Shown piece by piece: positions 43,106-50,612 of a DNA stretch of 64,000 nucleotides. The stretch's first letter is position 1, and every line of letters begins with the position of its first letter. The position numbers and the translations under genes were made by a program. The notes beneath the pieces are model-generated. The model was not told where the DNA came from, ran no database searches, and saw nothing but the letters and a program-made list of their open reading frames with translations. Origin of the DNA: UBA4416 sp038327195 (GTDB lineage Bacteria; Bacteroidota; Bacteroidia; B-17B0; Aurantibacillaceae); assembly GCA_038327195.1 (NCBI GenBank), contig JBBQKU010000004.1, positions 1-64,000 on the forward strand, in the 5' to 3' direction.

Positions 43106-43489
43106 ATGAATATAATTAAGTTAAGCTTTGTAACTCTAATTGCAATTTTGTTCTCGAGTTGCTATTATGATAATTTAGGAGAATTAAAGCCCGAAAGTGC
43201 ATTATCTGGAAGCTCCTGTGATACAGTTTCCGCTATTAGTTTTGCTAACCATATTGTGCCGTTATTACAGGCTAGTTGCACTAGTGGATGTCATAATGGA
43301 ATTGGTAGTGGACATGACATGAAAAATTATGCAGCTGTAAATGCTGATGCATTAAGTGGTTCACTTATAGGAAGTGTAAAATGGATTTCGCCTTTTCAAA
43401 CTATGCCACAGGGCGCGTCTTCAAAAATTTCTGACTGTGATATTGCAAAAATCAGATTGTGGATTGCACAAGGAGCAGCAAATAATTAA
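43106..43489 (+). CDS. Small haem-binding lipoprotein with CX3CH motif
   Basis: 127 residues, paralogous to the preceding gene. Lipobox FSSC at about residue 19, haem motif CTSGCHNG (C-x3-CH), and a shared C-terminus (CDIAKIRLWIAQGAANN). The two genes look like a tandem duplication whose haem motifs have changed spacing. Met in TMPQG is the probable distal ligand. It starts 16 bases after the first gene. Confidence 0.8.
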   Translation: MNIIKLSFVTLIAILFSSCYYDNLGELKPESALSGSSCDTVSAISFANHIVPLLQASCTSGCHNGIGSGHDMKNYAAVNADALSGSLIGSVKWISPFQTMPQGASSKISDCDIAKIRLWIAQGAANN

Positions 43490-43506
43490 TCTTTTATTAA
43501 ACACTT

Positions 43507-44412
43507 ATGACAAAAATTTTAATTTCAATTACCTTTCTTTTATTTCAATTCGGGTTCGTTTTTTCTCAAGATAATCCAGACGATTTGTTAAAAATGATGG
43601 ATGAGAAACCAAAAAAGGAATATACATCGGCAACATTTAAAACTACACGTTTAATTAATTTCCATACAGTTGAAGTTTTAAGTAAGCGTAGTTTGGACTT
43701 TAGAATCTCTCATCGTTTTGGCGACTTTAATAGCGGCGCTTACAACGCCTGGGGAATTGATGGTGGAGCAAACATTCGTTTAGCTTTAGAGTATTGCCAC
43801 GGAAGTAGATTGATGTTTGGAATAGGAAGAACCTCAGGTAAAAAAATTGCTGACGGCTTTTTAAAATATCGTTTATTAAAACAAACTACCAAAGGTGGTG
43901 GAATGCCTGTAAGTGTTACATTATTCACTAGTATTTTTCACACATTTCAACATGTGCAAATTAATGGAGTGAATAAATTTACTACTCCAACTGATAGATT
44001 ATCGTATTGCAATCAAATAATGATAGGTCGTAAGTTTAATTCACGTTTTTCATTTCAATTAACCGGAGCAATGGTACACGTAAATTTAGTGGAAAAAATA
44101 ACTGATAAAAATGATTGTTTCGTTATTGGAGCTGTAACTCGTTTTAAGTTTGCCAAACGTCAGGCTATTACAGTTGAATATGGTTATCGCTTAAATAAAT
44201 ACAGTAAAGATAAATATTATGATAGTTTTGGCATAGGTTATGATTTAGAAACAGGTGGCCATGTATTTCAATTGCATTTAACAAATTCATTTGGTTTAAC
44301 AGAAGATCAGTTTTATATGTATTCAAATACGAGTTGGGACAATTGGGGAATACGTTTAGGATTTAACATTTCGCGTGTATTTAGTTTACAAGGAAAAAAC
44401 CATTCAGAATAA
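43507..44412 (+). CDS. DUF5777 family outer-membrane barrel protein
   Basis: 301 residues with a signal peptide (1-20, ending FVFSQ). The sequence fits the DUF5777 family of Bacteroidota barrel proteins (FKTTRLINFHTVEVLSKRSL, GDFNSGAYNAWGIDGGANIRL, SVTLFTSIFHTFQH). It has no known activity. In this cluster it follows two haem lipoproteins and precedes YceI, suggesting a role in an outer-membrane redox or transport module, which is inferred from context. Confidence 0.85.
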   Translation: MTKILISITFLLFQFGFVFSQDNPDDLLKMMDEKPKKEYTSATFKTTRLINFHTVEVLSKRSLDFRISHRFGDFNSGAYNAWGIDGGANIRLALEYCHGSRLMFGIGRTSGKKIADGFLKYRLLKQTTKGGGMPVSVTLFTSIFHTFQHVQINGVNKFTTPTDRLSYCNQIMIGRKFNSRFSFQLTGAMVHVNLVEKITDKNDCFVIGAVTRFKFAKRQAITVEYGYRLNKYSKDKYYDSFGIGYDLETGGHVFQLHLTNSFGLTEDQFYMYSNTSWDNWGIRLGFNISRVFSLQGKNHSE

Positions 44413-44444
44413 TTCAATTAAAAAATTAATTAAAACAAAACCAT

Positions 44445-44987
44445 ATGAAAACTTCATTAACATTATTGTTTATAACCCTATTTATAATTGGTGCAAAAGC
44501 TCAACTTTATATAGGAGAGAAAACCAAACTTGCTTTTTTTAGCGCAACGTCTTTAGAAAACATTGACGCCGTAAACACTAACATTAAGCCACTTTTTAAC
44601 ATTAAAACGGGAGCTTTTGCAATTATGGCTAAGCAAACAGAATTTAAATTTAAGTCTTCATTTATGCAAGAGCATTATAATGAGAATTATGTTGAAAGTG
44701 AAAAGTTCCCATTTGCAACATTCACAGGAAAGGTAAATGAAGTTGTTGATTATTCAAAAGATGGAACGCATCAAGTAACTATGACGGGTAAACTTTCTAT
44801 GCATGGCGTTGAACTTCCGAGAACAATCAGTGGAACAATTGTTATTGCAAATGGTGTAATTACTATGGATTCAAAATTTGATGTAGTTGTTGCAGATCAC
44901 AAGATAAAGGTGCCTTCACTTTATGTTGCAAAAATTGCAGAAATTATAAATGTTACATTTCATTCGGAATTGACCCCAAAAAAATAA
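44445..44987 (+). CDS. YceI family protein
   Basis: 180 residues with a signal peptide (1-19, ending GAKAQ). The lipocalin-like YceI fold is indicated by KLAFFSATSLENIDAVN, FPFATFTGKVNEV and MTGKLSMHGVELPRTISG. YceI proteins are periplasmic and bind isoprenoid quinones or similar lipids. Placed between the DUF5777 barrel and a haem-containing T9SS protein. Confidence 0.9.
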   Translation: MKTSLTLLFITLFIIGAKAQLYIGEKTKLAFFSATSLENIDAVNTNIKPLFNIKTGAFAIMAKQTEFKFKSSFMQEHYNENYVESEKFPFATFTGKVNEVVDYSKDGTHQVTMTGKLSMHGVELPRTISGTIVIANGVITMDSKFDVVVADHKIKVPSLYVAKIAEIINVTFHSELTPKK

Positions 44988-45017
44988 TCTAAAAACAATC
45001 TATAAATAAAATAATAA

Positions 45018-45857
45018 ATGAAAAAAAATCTACTACTTATTAGCACACTTACAGTAATTGCTGTTACAACATCTGCATTTATAATAAAACAAAGTTCAGG
45101 AATGGCTGGTAAAACCGGATCTGGTGGCGAAGCTACTTGTACAGATTGTCATGTGCCTAATGCTGCGGTTGCTACAGTTACAATTTCTGGAACACCTGCT
45201 TTTACAAGTAATCAATACGTTCCTGGACTGACATATACTGTTAATGTTCAGGTTGCATCCCCAACATTAAGCGCTTTTGGTTTTGGTTGCGAAATATTAA
45301 ATGGAACTACTGCTGGAGCAACCAGCATTGGTTTAATGTCTGCTATAGCACCTTTAACTCATATTTTGCCTTCTGGCACAAGAGATAATGCAACACACGT
45401 AAACACAACGTTCGGACTTGGAAACACAAAAACATTTACGTTTAAATGGGTTGCTCCTTTAACTGGTAACGCATATATTTATGCAGCAGGATTAGCGGCA
45501 AATAATGATGGTAATGAAAACATTGGAGATGCAGTTAAAACAGCATCACTTGCATTAACTGCTGGCCCTGTTGGCATAGTAAACATTGAGGCTAATGCCG
45601 CTAGTTTGACTGTTTACCCAAATCCTTCAGAAGATAACTTAAGTTTACAATACAGTTTGGTAAATGATGGTAATATAAAAGCATCTTTATATAACTTACA
45701 AGGGAAAGAAATTTGTGTATTGTTTAACGGGAATCAAACAGCTGGCTTACACACAAAAACTATCATTTATCCAAATGACGTTGCAAGTGGAGTTTACTTA
45801 GTTAAATTATCATCTAACGGGAAAGATTTAGTTGAAAAAATGATTATTAAAAAATAG
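45018..45857 (+). CDS. T9SS protein with choice-of-anchor-V-type domain and CX2CH haem motif
   Basis: 279 residues. A signal-like N-terminus leads to AGKTGSGGEATCTDCHVP, a canonical C-x2-CH haem motif at about residue 40, followed by a Reeler-like/choice-of-anchor-V beta domain (FGFGCEILNGTT, FTFKWVAPLTGNAYIYAAGLAANNDG) and a T9SS type A tail (YPNPSEDNLSLQYS to VEKMIIKK). It would be a surface-exposed monohaem protein. It is the last gene of the cluster, followed by a strong bidirectional terminator. Confidence 0.88.
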   Translation: MKKNLLLISTLTVIAVTTSAFIIKQSSGMAGKTGSGGEATCTDCHVPNAAVATVTISGTPAFTSNQYVPGLTYTVNVQVASPTLSAFGFGCEILNGTTAGATSIGLMSAIAPLTHILPSGTRDNATHVNTTFGLGNTKTFTFKWVAPLTGNAYIYAAGLAANNDGNENIGDAVKTASLALTAGPVGIVNIEANAASLTVYPNPSEDNLSLQYSLVNDGNIKASLYNLQGKEICVLFNGNQTAGLHTKTIIYPNDVASGVYLVKLSSNGKDLVEKMIIKK

Positions 45858-45876
45858 TAAAATTGGTTTAAAAGTT

Positions 45877-45910
45877 AAAAAACCCTCCAAATTTATTTGG
45901 AGGGTTTTTT
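45877..45910. terminator. Strong bidirectional rho-independent terminator
   Basis: Perfect 15-bp arms (AAAAAACCCTCCAAA at 45877-45891 and TTTGGAGGGTTTTTT at 45896-45910) with a TTTA loop. The 3' T-run and the complementary A-run serve both strands. It also contains the last codons and stop of the gene at 45893, which would therefore be read into the hairpin. Confidence 0.92.
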
Positions 45911-46456
45911 GTTTAATTCTTTTTTTAACTCTAAGATGATTTTCTTTGAATCATCATTTGATAGTTGCATCCCAAATTTTATAAATTTATCCTGACATTT
46001 AAAAACAATACGTTCGCCACCTTTTACCCAAAAACTCTGAGCAAAAACATCTGCAAAATCTCTTTCGTCTAATTCAATTAATTCAATATCTGAAATTAAA
46101 TTTACATCAAATTCCTTTATTTTACCTTTCCCGTTAATATTGTGCTGATAAAAAAGCGTTCCATTTTTAATCCATAACTTTTCTTTTCCAAATTGTTTCC
46201 ACATACAAACACGGAAAATCTTGTATTCAAAATATGCCCAAAAACCTAGCCATATTATTAAAAAAAGTTTAACACTTTCTTGAGTTAAAGAGAAATAATT
46301 AAACATGATAATAATCCCTCCTATAGTCCAAGCTAAGAGCCATAAGGCTAACAACACGGTTTTTCGTTTATTATCAGTTGGCAAAATAACTAAACTAAAC
46401 ACATTGTTTTTCAATAGGATTGAACAACGAATGCCGATTGCCTTAATGTTTTCCAT
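45893..46456 (-). CDS. Hypothetical membrane protein with two helices and a PH-like domain
   Basis: 187 residues. Two adjacent transmembrane segments (about 35-50 and 58-75) are followed by a C-terminal soluble domain (about 80-187; for example LWIKNGTLFYQHNINGKG and FVKGGERIVFKC-type strands), reminiscent of bacterial PH-like or DUF-type membrane proteins. Its last residues (KKPSK and stop) lie inside the bidirectional terminator. Not recognised. Confidence 0.65.
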   Translation of the reverse strand: MENIKAIGIRCSILLKNNVFSLVILPTDNKRKTVLLALWLLAWTIGGIIIMFNYFSLTQESVKLFLIIWLGFWAYFEYKIFRVCMWKQFGKEKLWIKNGTLFYQHNINGKGKIKEFDVNLISDIELIELDERDFADVFAQSFWVKGGERIVFKCQDKFIKFGMQLSNDDSKKIILELKKELNKKPSK

Positions 46457-46466
46457 AAGTATTGTA

Positions 46467-47174
46467 CTACATTTTTACTAAATATTTTCCTTCCATACAA
46501 GGAATCACAGCACACTGATTAAGGGTTAAGCAATATTGAATATCTCGTTCTAAATCTAATTTTGCTAATCTGTTGCGATGCGAAGAATTTGCTAAAAATG
46601 AAAATAAATCATCTTTAGCAGCATTATATAAATGTTTTGAAGCGATTGCAGAGTCACAAGTGATTGTTGCATTTATCGAATGAGAAAGTTTTTCAACTAC
46701 AGCTCCAGCAAACAAGGTGTCTTCTAAATTAAATTTATTTTTCCAACCAGCGCAAACCAATATGACATCTTTTTTTTGAGCGATTAAATATTCGCAAACA
46801 ACATCTAAATTTAAAAAACTACCAATAATTATTTTTGAGGCTTTTCTGCTTACTTCAATAGCTTGTGTGCCATTAGTAGTAGAAATTGCAATCGTCTTCC
46901 CCTTTATTTTGTTATTCATATAGCCAAAAGGACTATTTCCTAATTCAAAACCATCTATAATTTCGCCATCTCTTTCTGCAGCAGCCATGAATCCGTTTTT
47001 TTGATATTCTCGAGCTTCTTCAACTGTAGCAACAGGAATCATTTTATTCACTCCATTATAAAAGGCAGTAACAATTGCTGAGGTTGCTCTAAAAACATCG
47101 ATCACCACAACAATTGCATTTTCCTTATGAAATAAAGGATAGGCTTGTGGTGTATAACAAACTTCTATATTCAT
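46467..47174 (-). CDS. comB: 2-phosphosulfolactate phosphatase (ComB-like)
   Basis: 235 residues with the ComB signature: VVVIDVFRATSAIVTAF at the start (catalytic Asp), AAERDGEIIDGFELGNSPFGY, ISTTNGTQAIE and LVCAGWKNKFNLEDTLFAGAVVEKL. The family hydrolyses 2-phosphosulfolactate to sulfolactate, an intermediate of coenzyme M or other sulfonates. No comA or other sulfonate genes are in the window. In Bacteroidota it may feed sulfonolipid (capnine-type) synthesis, but that is speculative. It follows gcvT on the same strand. Confidence 0.9.
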   Translation of the reverse strand: MNIEVCYTPQAYPLFHKENAIVVVIDVFRATSAIVTAFYNGVNKMIPVATVEEAREYQKNGFMAAAERDGEIIDGFELGNSPFGYMNNKIKGKTIAISTTNGTQAIEVSRKASKIIIGSFLNLDVVCEYLIAQKKDVILVCAGWKNKFNLEDTLFAGAVVEKLSHSINATITCDSAIASKHLYNAAKDDLFSFLANSSHRNRLAKLDLERDIQYCLTLNQCAVIPCMEGKYLVKM

Positions 47175-47188
47175 GTTTTATCTAAAAA

Positions 47189-48271
47189 TTATTTCTTCAA
47201 AAATGGAATTTTACAAACTTTTGCTTTAATTGCTTTATCTCTAATCATAATAAAAATTTCAGTATCAGCTTTAGAAAAATCCTTGTTTACATATCCCATT
47301 CCTAATGCAATATTTAATGTTGGCGATTGTGTTCCTGAAGTTACTTTACCAATTATATTTCCGTTTGCATCAGCAATTTGATAATCATGACGAGGAATAC
47401 CTCTATCAACCATTTCAAAGCCAACTAATTTTTTAGCGACACCTTCAGTTTTTTGTTTTTCGATTGCTGCACGGTTTGTAAAATCTTTAGTGAATTTTGT
47501 AATCCAACCTAAACCCGCTTCAATAGGAGAAGTTGTATCATCAATATCATTTCCATATAAACAGAAACCCATTTCTAAACGTAGAGTGTCTCTTGCTCCT
47601 AAACCAATTGGTTTAATGCCGAATTCTTTTCCTGCTTCAAATATGGCATTCCAAATTTTTTCAGCATATTCATTTTCAAAATAAATTTCAAATCCACCAG
47701 CACCAGTGTAACCAGTATTTGAAATCACAACATTCTCAACTCCACAAAATGTTCCTTTAGCAAAAGAGTAATAAGGAATTTCAGATAAATTAACAGAAGT
47801 TAGTTTTTGCAAAGTTGCCAAACCGTTAGGGCCTTGAATTGCCAATAAAGAGGTTTGTTCAGAAATATTATGCATTTCAACTCCAAATGTATCGTGTTGT
47901 TTAATCCAATTCCAATCTTTATCAATATTAGATGCATTTACAACTAACATATAGGTTTTTTCGTCAATTCTATAAACTAACAAATCATCTACTATACCAC
48001 CTGTTTCATTTGGTAAACAAGAATATTGCGCTTTTCCATCCGTTAATACTGAGGCATCATTTGAAGTTACTTTTTGAATAAGCTTTAAAGCATTTTCGCC
48101 TTTTAAAATAAACTCACCCATATGACTTACATCAAACACACCAACTGCATTTCTTACTGTTGCATGTTCATCATTTAATCCACTATAAGATACTGGCATA
48201 TTATATCCTGCAAAGGGAACCATTTTGGCTCCTAAAGAAATGTGTTTTTGTGAAAGGGCTGTGTTTTTCAT
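47189..48271 (-). CDS. gcvT: Glycine cleavage system T protein (aminomethyltransferase)
   Basis: 360-residue tetrahydrofolate-dependent enzyme of the glycine cleavage system. VPFAGYNMPVSY and GVFDVSHMGEF at the start, then NTGYTGAGGFEIYFE, RDTLRLEMGFCLYG and GIPRHDYQI support the assignment. gcvH and gcvP are not in the window. It is followed by comB and preceded by the last glycosyltransferase gene with a 44-base gap, so it probably has its own promoter. Confidence 0.96.
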   Translation of the reverse strand: MKNTALSQKHISLGAKMVPFAGYNMPVSYSGLNDEHATVRNAVGVFDVSHMGEFILKGENALKLIQKVTSNDASVLTDGKAQYSCLPNETGGIVDDLLVYRIDEKTYMLVVNASNIDKDWNWIKQHDTFGVEMHNISEQTSLLAIQGPNGLATLQKLTSVNLSEIPYYSFAKGTFCGVENVVISNTGYTGAGGFEIYFENEYAEKIWNAIFEAGKEFGIKPIGLGARDTLRLEMGFCLYGNDIDDTTSPIEAGLGWITKFTKDFTNRAAIEKQKTEGVAKKLVGFEMVDRGIPRHDYQIADANGNIIGKVTSGTQSPTLNIALGMGYVNKDFSKADTEIFIMIRDKAIKAKVCKIPFLKK

Positions 48272-48315
48272 ATAAATTATTATTAAAGGTTTGTGATAAA
48301 TAAAGTGTGCTAAAT

Positions 48316-49404
48316 TTACAATTTAATTAGAGAATTAAAAACATCTAAATATAAGTGTTTATTAGCTTCCACTGAATATCTATTAACAACGGTTTCTCTG
48401 CCTTTTTGACCAATCGAATGGCGTAAACTAGCATTTTCTATTAGATTTGATAATGCATCTATCCATTCTGTTTCGGTAGAAGCTAAAAAGCCATTAATGC
48501 CATGTTGAATAATCTCACTATTTACTCCTACTGGCGACATCACAGTTGTAATGCCACAAGCCATATAAGAAAGGCCTTTTAATCCACATTTTCCTTTTGA
48601 CCATTCGTCTTTAGGTAGTGGCATAATTCCAATGTCAAAGCAATTTAAATCTTCAACTTCTGTTAATGAATTCCAAGATTTACTTATTGTTTCAATTTCA
48701 GTGTTTTTATAAGTGTTTTTTTCAATAACATGGATTTCCAATTGATTTGGATATTTTGCTATCAAATGTTTTAAAACAGGGATTACCATTTCGAAATGTT
48801 TGATTGTACTTATACTTCCACTCCAACCAATAACAATTTTTTGAGAATGTATACTTGTGTTTTTTATTAAGGGCTTATGAATAGCAGTATCAACTGTTGT
48901 TGGTATAATAAAAACATTTTTATTATACTGTTTTGCGTATTTAGCTAAATATTGGTTGCCTGAAATTACTATATGCGAGTTTTCAATATTAGTTTTAGTT
49001 TTGTTCGGGTTTTTTAAGAATTCAAATTTTTTATTTCCTTCAGATGTTTCATTAAGCCAAATACTATCATCAAAATCAAAAACAACTTTATTTTTTTTAA
49101 AGAATTTTTTTTCAAAATATGAAGAACCAACTAGTAACGCTTCCCGTTGAATAAAAATTAAATCAAAATTATTGCTTCTTTGTAAATCATTGAGTCTAAT
49201 AAAAAATGATTTTAGAATAATAATAGCTTTTCTCAGGTAATTTCCAGATTGATAAAATACCTTGTCATCTTTTTCAGTGATTAGTTCTGAAAGTTCCCAA
49301 GTAAAGCCGTTTTTTTCAAGATAACTTAAATATTGTTCAAATCTAAATCGCTGACTAGGCGATCGATTTAAACGGTGATCAACTATGAATAATATTTTTT
49401 TCAA
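48316..49404 (-). CDS. Glycosyltransferase (GT4-like)
   Basis: 362 residues with a GT-B-type C-terminus: IGWSGSISTIKHFEMV (nucleotide-binding fold), DIGIMPLPKDEWSKGKCGLKGLSYMACGITTVMSPVGVN (donor-sugar region) and a final GRETVVNRYSVEAN helix. It lacks the E-x7-E of many GT4 enzymes but keeps the KxxGLKGLxYMA helix. It overlaps the upstream gene by 4 bases, so it belongs to the polysaccharide operon. The sugar donor is unknown. Confidence 0.88.
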   Translation of the reverse strand: MKKILFIVDHRLNRSPSQRFRFEQYLSYLEKNGFTWELSELITEKDDKVFYQSGNYLRKAIIILKSFFIRLNDLQRSNNFDLIFIQREALLVGSSYFEKKFFKKNKVVFDFDDSIWLNETSEGNKKFEFLKNPNKTKTNIENSHIVISGNQYLAKYAKQYNKNVFIIPTTVDTAIHKPLIKNTSIHSQKIVIGWSGSISTIKHFEMVIPVLKHLIAKYPNQLEIHVIEKNTYKNTEIETISKSWNSLTEVEDLNCFDIGIMPLPKDEWSKGKCGLKGLSYMACGITTVMSPVGVNSEIIQHGINGFLASTETEWIDALSNLIENASLRHSIGQKGRETVVNRYSVEANKHLYLDVFNSLIKL

Positions 49405-50612
49405 TTATATTTAGTTTTATATTTTGAGTGTAATAACAGAATAAAGCCAGTACACGAAACATAGAAAAATGGAATTAAACCCTGATAATGTCGAAAGGCA
49501 ACCCAAGTATATCCTTTTATATGAGTGTTTAAAAACCAAAGGGTACAAATAAAATAAACGATAGATAGCAAAACAACTAATAACCATTTTTGACTTTTCA
49601 AAAGGGTTGTAAAGTACAAAATACAAAAAATGATGTTCACGGAAAATAAAACATAAAATGCATAGGCAAGGTTAAGCTTAGGGTTTATAAAACTTTGAAT
49701 AAACATATCATTTAGAAATATAGTGACAAAGAGCTTTAAATTTAAAATATTAGCAGGAATATTAACCTCAAAAAAGGCCCTAATAAAATTAGCCATTTCT
49801 TGTTCTGGAACAAAAATAAGTTTCCAAGAAACAAATAGACCTGAAGTGATTAGCATTATTAATGTGACTATTATGAAGTTTTTTATTGTCAGGTTTTTTA
49901 TATATTTATTTATCATTATTAAAAATAAAATAGGCAAGCAAAATACATTAGCCATTGAAGAAAAAAGTGAAAGGCATATTAAAAGAATAAAAGTATAAAG
50001 GTATTTGTTTTTAGGCATTTGATAATATCGGAGAGCCATAATTAATGCACCATTAATTAGTAGTGGTGATAATTGATTATTTCCTAAGCCGAAGCGCTCG
50101 TGAGTAGCAATAAGCAATCCGAATAACACACAGCCTAAAGCATAAGTTTTAGGAATAACAAACCCCAAGTTATTTAACAATTTAAACATTGGCAAACACA
50201 TGAACATGCCTATTACAAAAAGAATATATGAGATTATTCGCAAAACAATGAGCCTTGAGAAAATTGGGACTCTTAATTCTTTCATTATTAAATTTGGTAT
50301 AGTTAATATAGAATAGTATAAAGGTGGATGTTGAGCTTGGTAAGAATAGTTTGCTAAGCCTAAACCTTCTCTATTTAATTGTAAACCAACTACTGATTTT
50401 TCGGGATGAATTAGTGTATTTAAATATATCTCATTGCATATTTTATCTGACATTAAAGGCATTTTACCATTCGATAATTTTTCAATATAATCCATATGTG
50501 CATATTCGTCAATATTGCTCCACTTTTGAGTTATAATAAATTTAACAGATAAAATAATTATAGTTAAACAAAGCAGATACAAGCAAATAGTTATTATTTT
50601 TTTCGAGCTCAT
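49401..50612 (-). CDS. Polytopic membrane protein of the polysaccharide locus
   Basis: 403 residues with about ten hydrophobic segments and an extracytoplasmic loop near residues 30-85 (DEYAHMDYIEKLSNGKMPL, then YSYQAQHPPLYYS). The order (short N-terminus, D-E-like start of loop 1, many helices) resembles GT-C or DUF2142-type glycosyltransferases. It overlaps both neighbouring genes by 4 bases. Transfer of a sugar from a lipid carrier is possible but unproven. Confidence 0.75.
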   Translation of the reverse strand: MSSKKIITICLYLLCLTIIILSVKFIITQKWSNIDEYAHMDYIEKLSNGKMPLMSDKICNEIYLNTLIHPEKSVVGLQLNREGLGLANYSYQAQHPPLYYSILTIPNLIMKELRVPIFSRLIVLRIISYILFVIGMFMCLPMFKLLNNLGFVIPKTYALGCVLFGLLIATHERFGLGNNQLSPLLINGALIMALRYYQMPKNKYLYTFILLICLSLFSSMANVFCLPILFLIMINKYIKNLTIKNFIIVTLIMLITSGLFVSWKLIFVPEQEMANFIRAFFEVNIPANILNLKLFVTIFLNDMFIQSFINPKLNLAYAFYVLFSVNIIFCILYFTTLLKSQKWLLVVLLSIVYFICTLWFLNTHIKGYTWVAFRHYQGLIPFFYVSCTGFILLLHSKYKTKYN

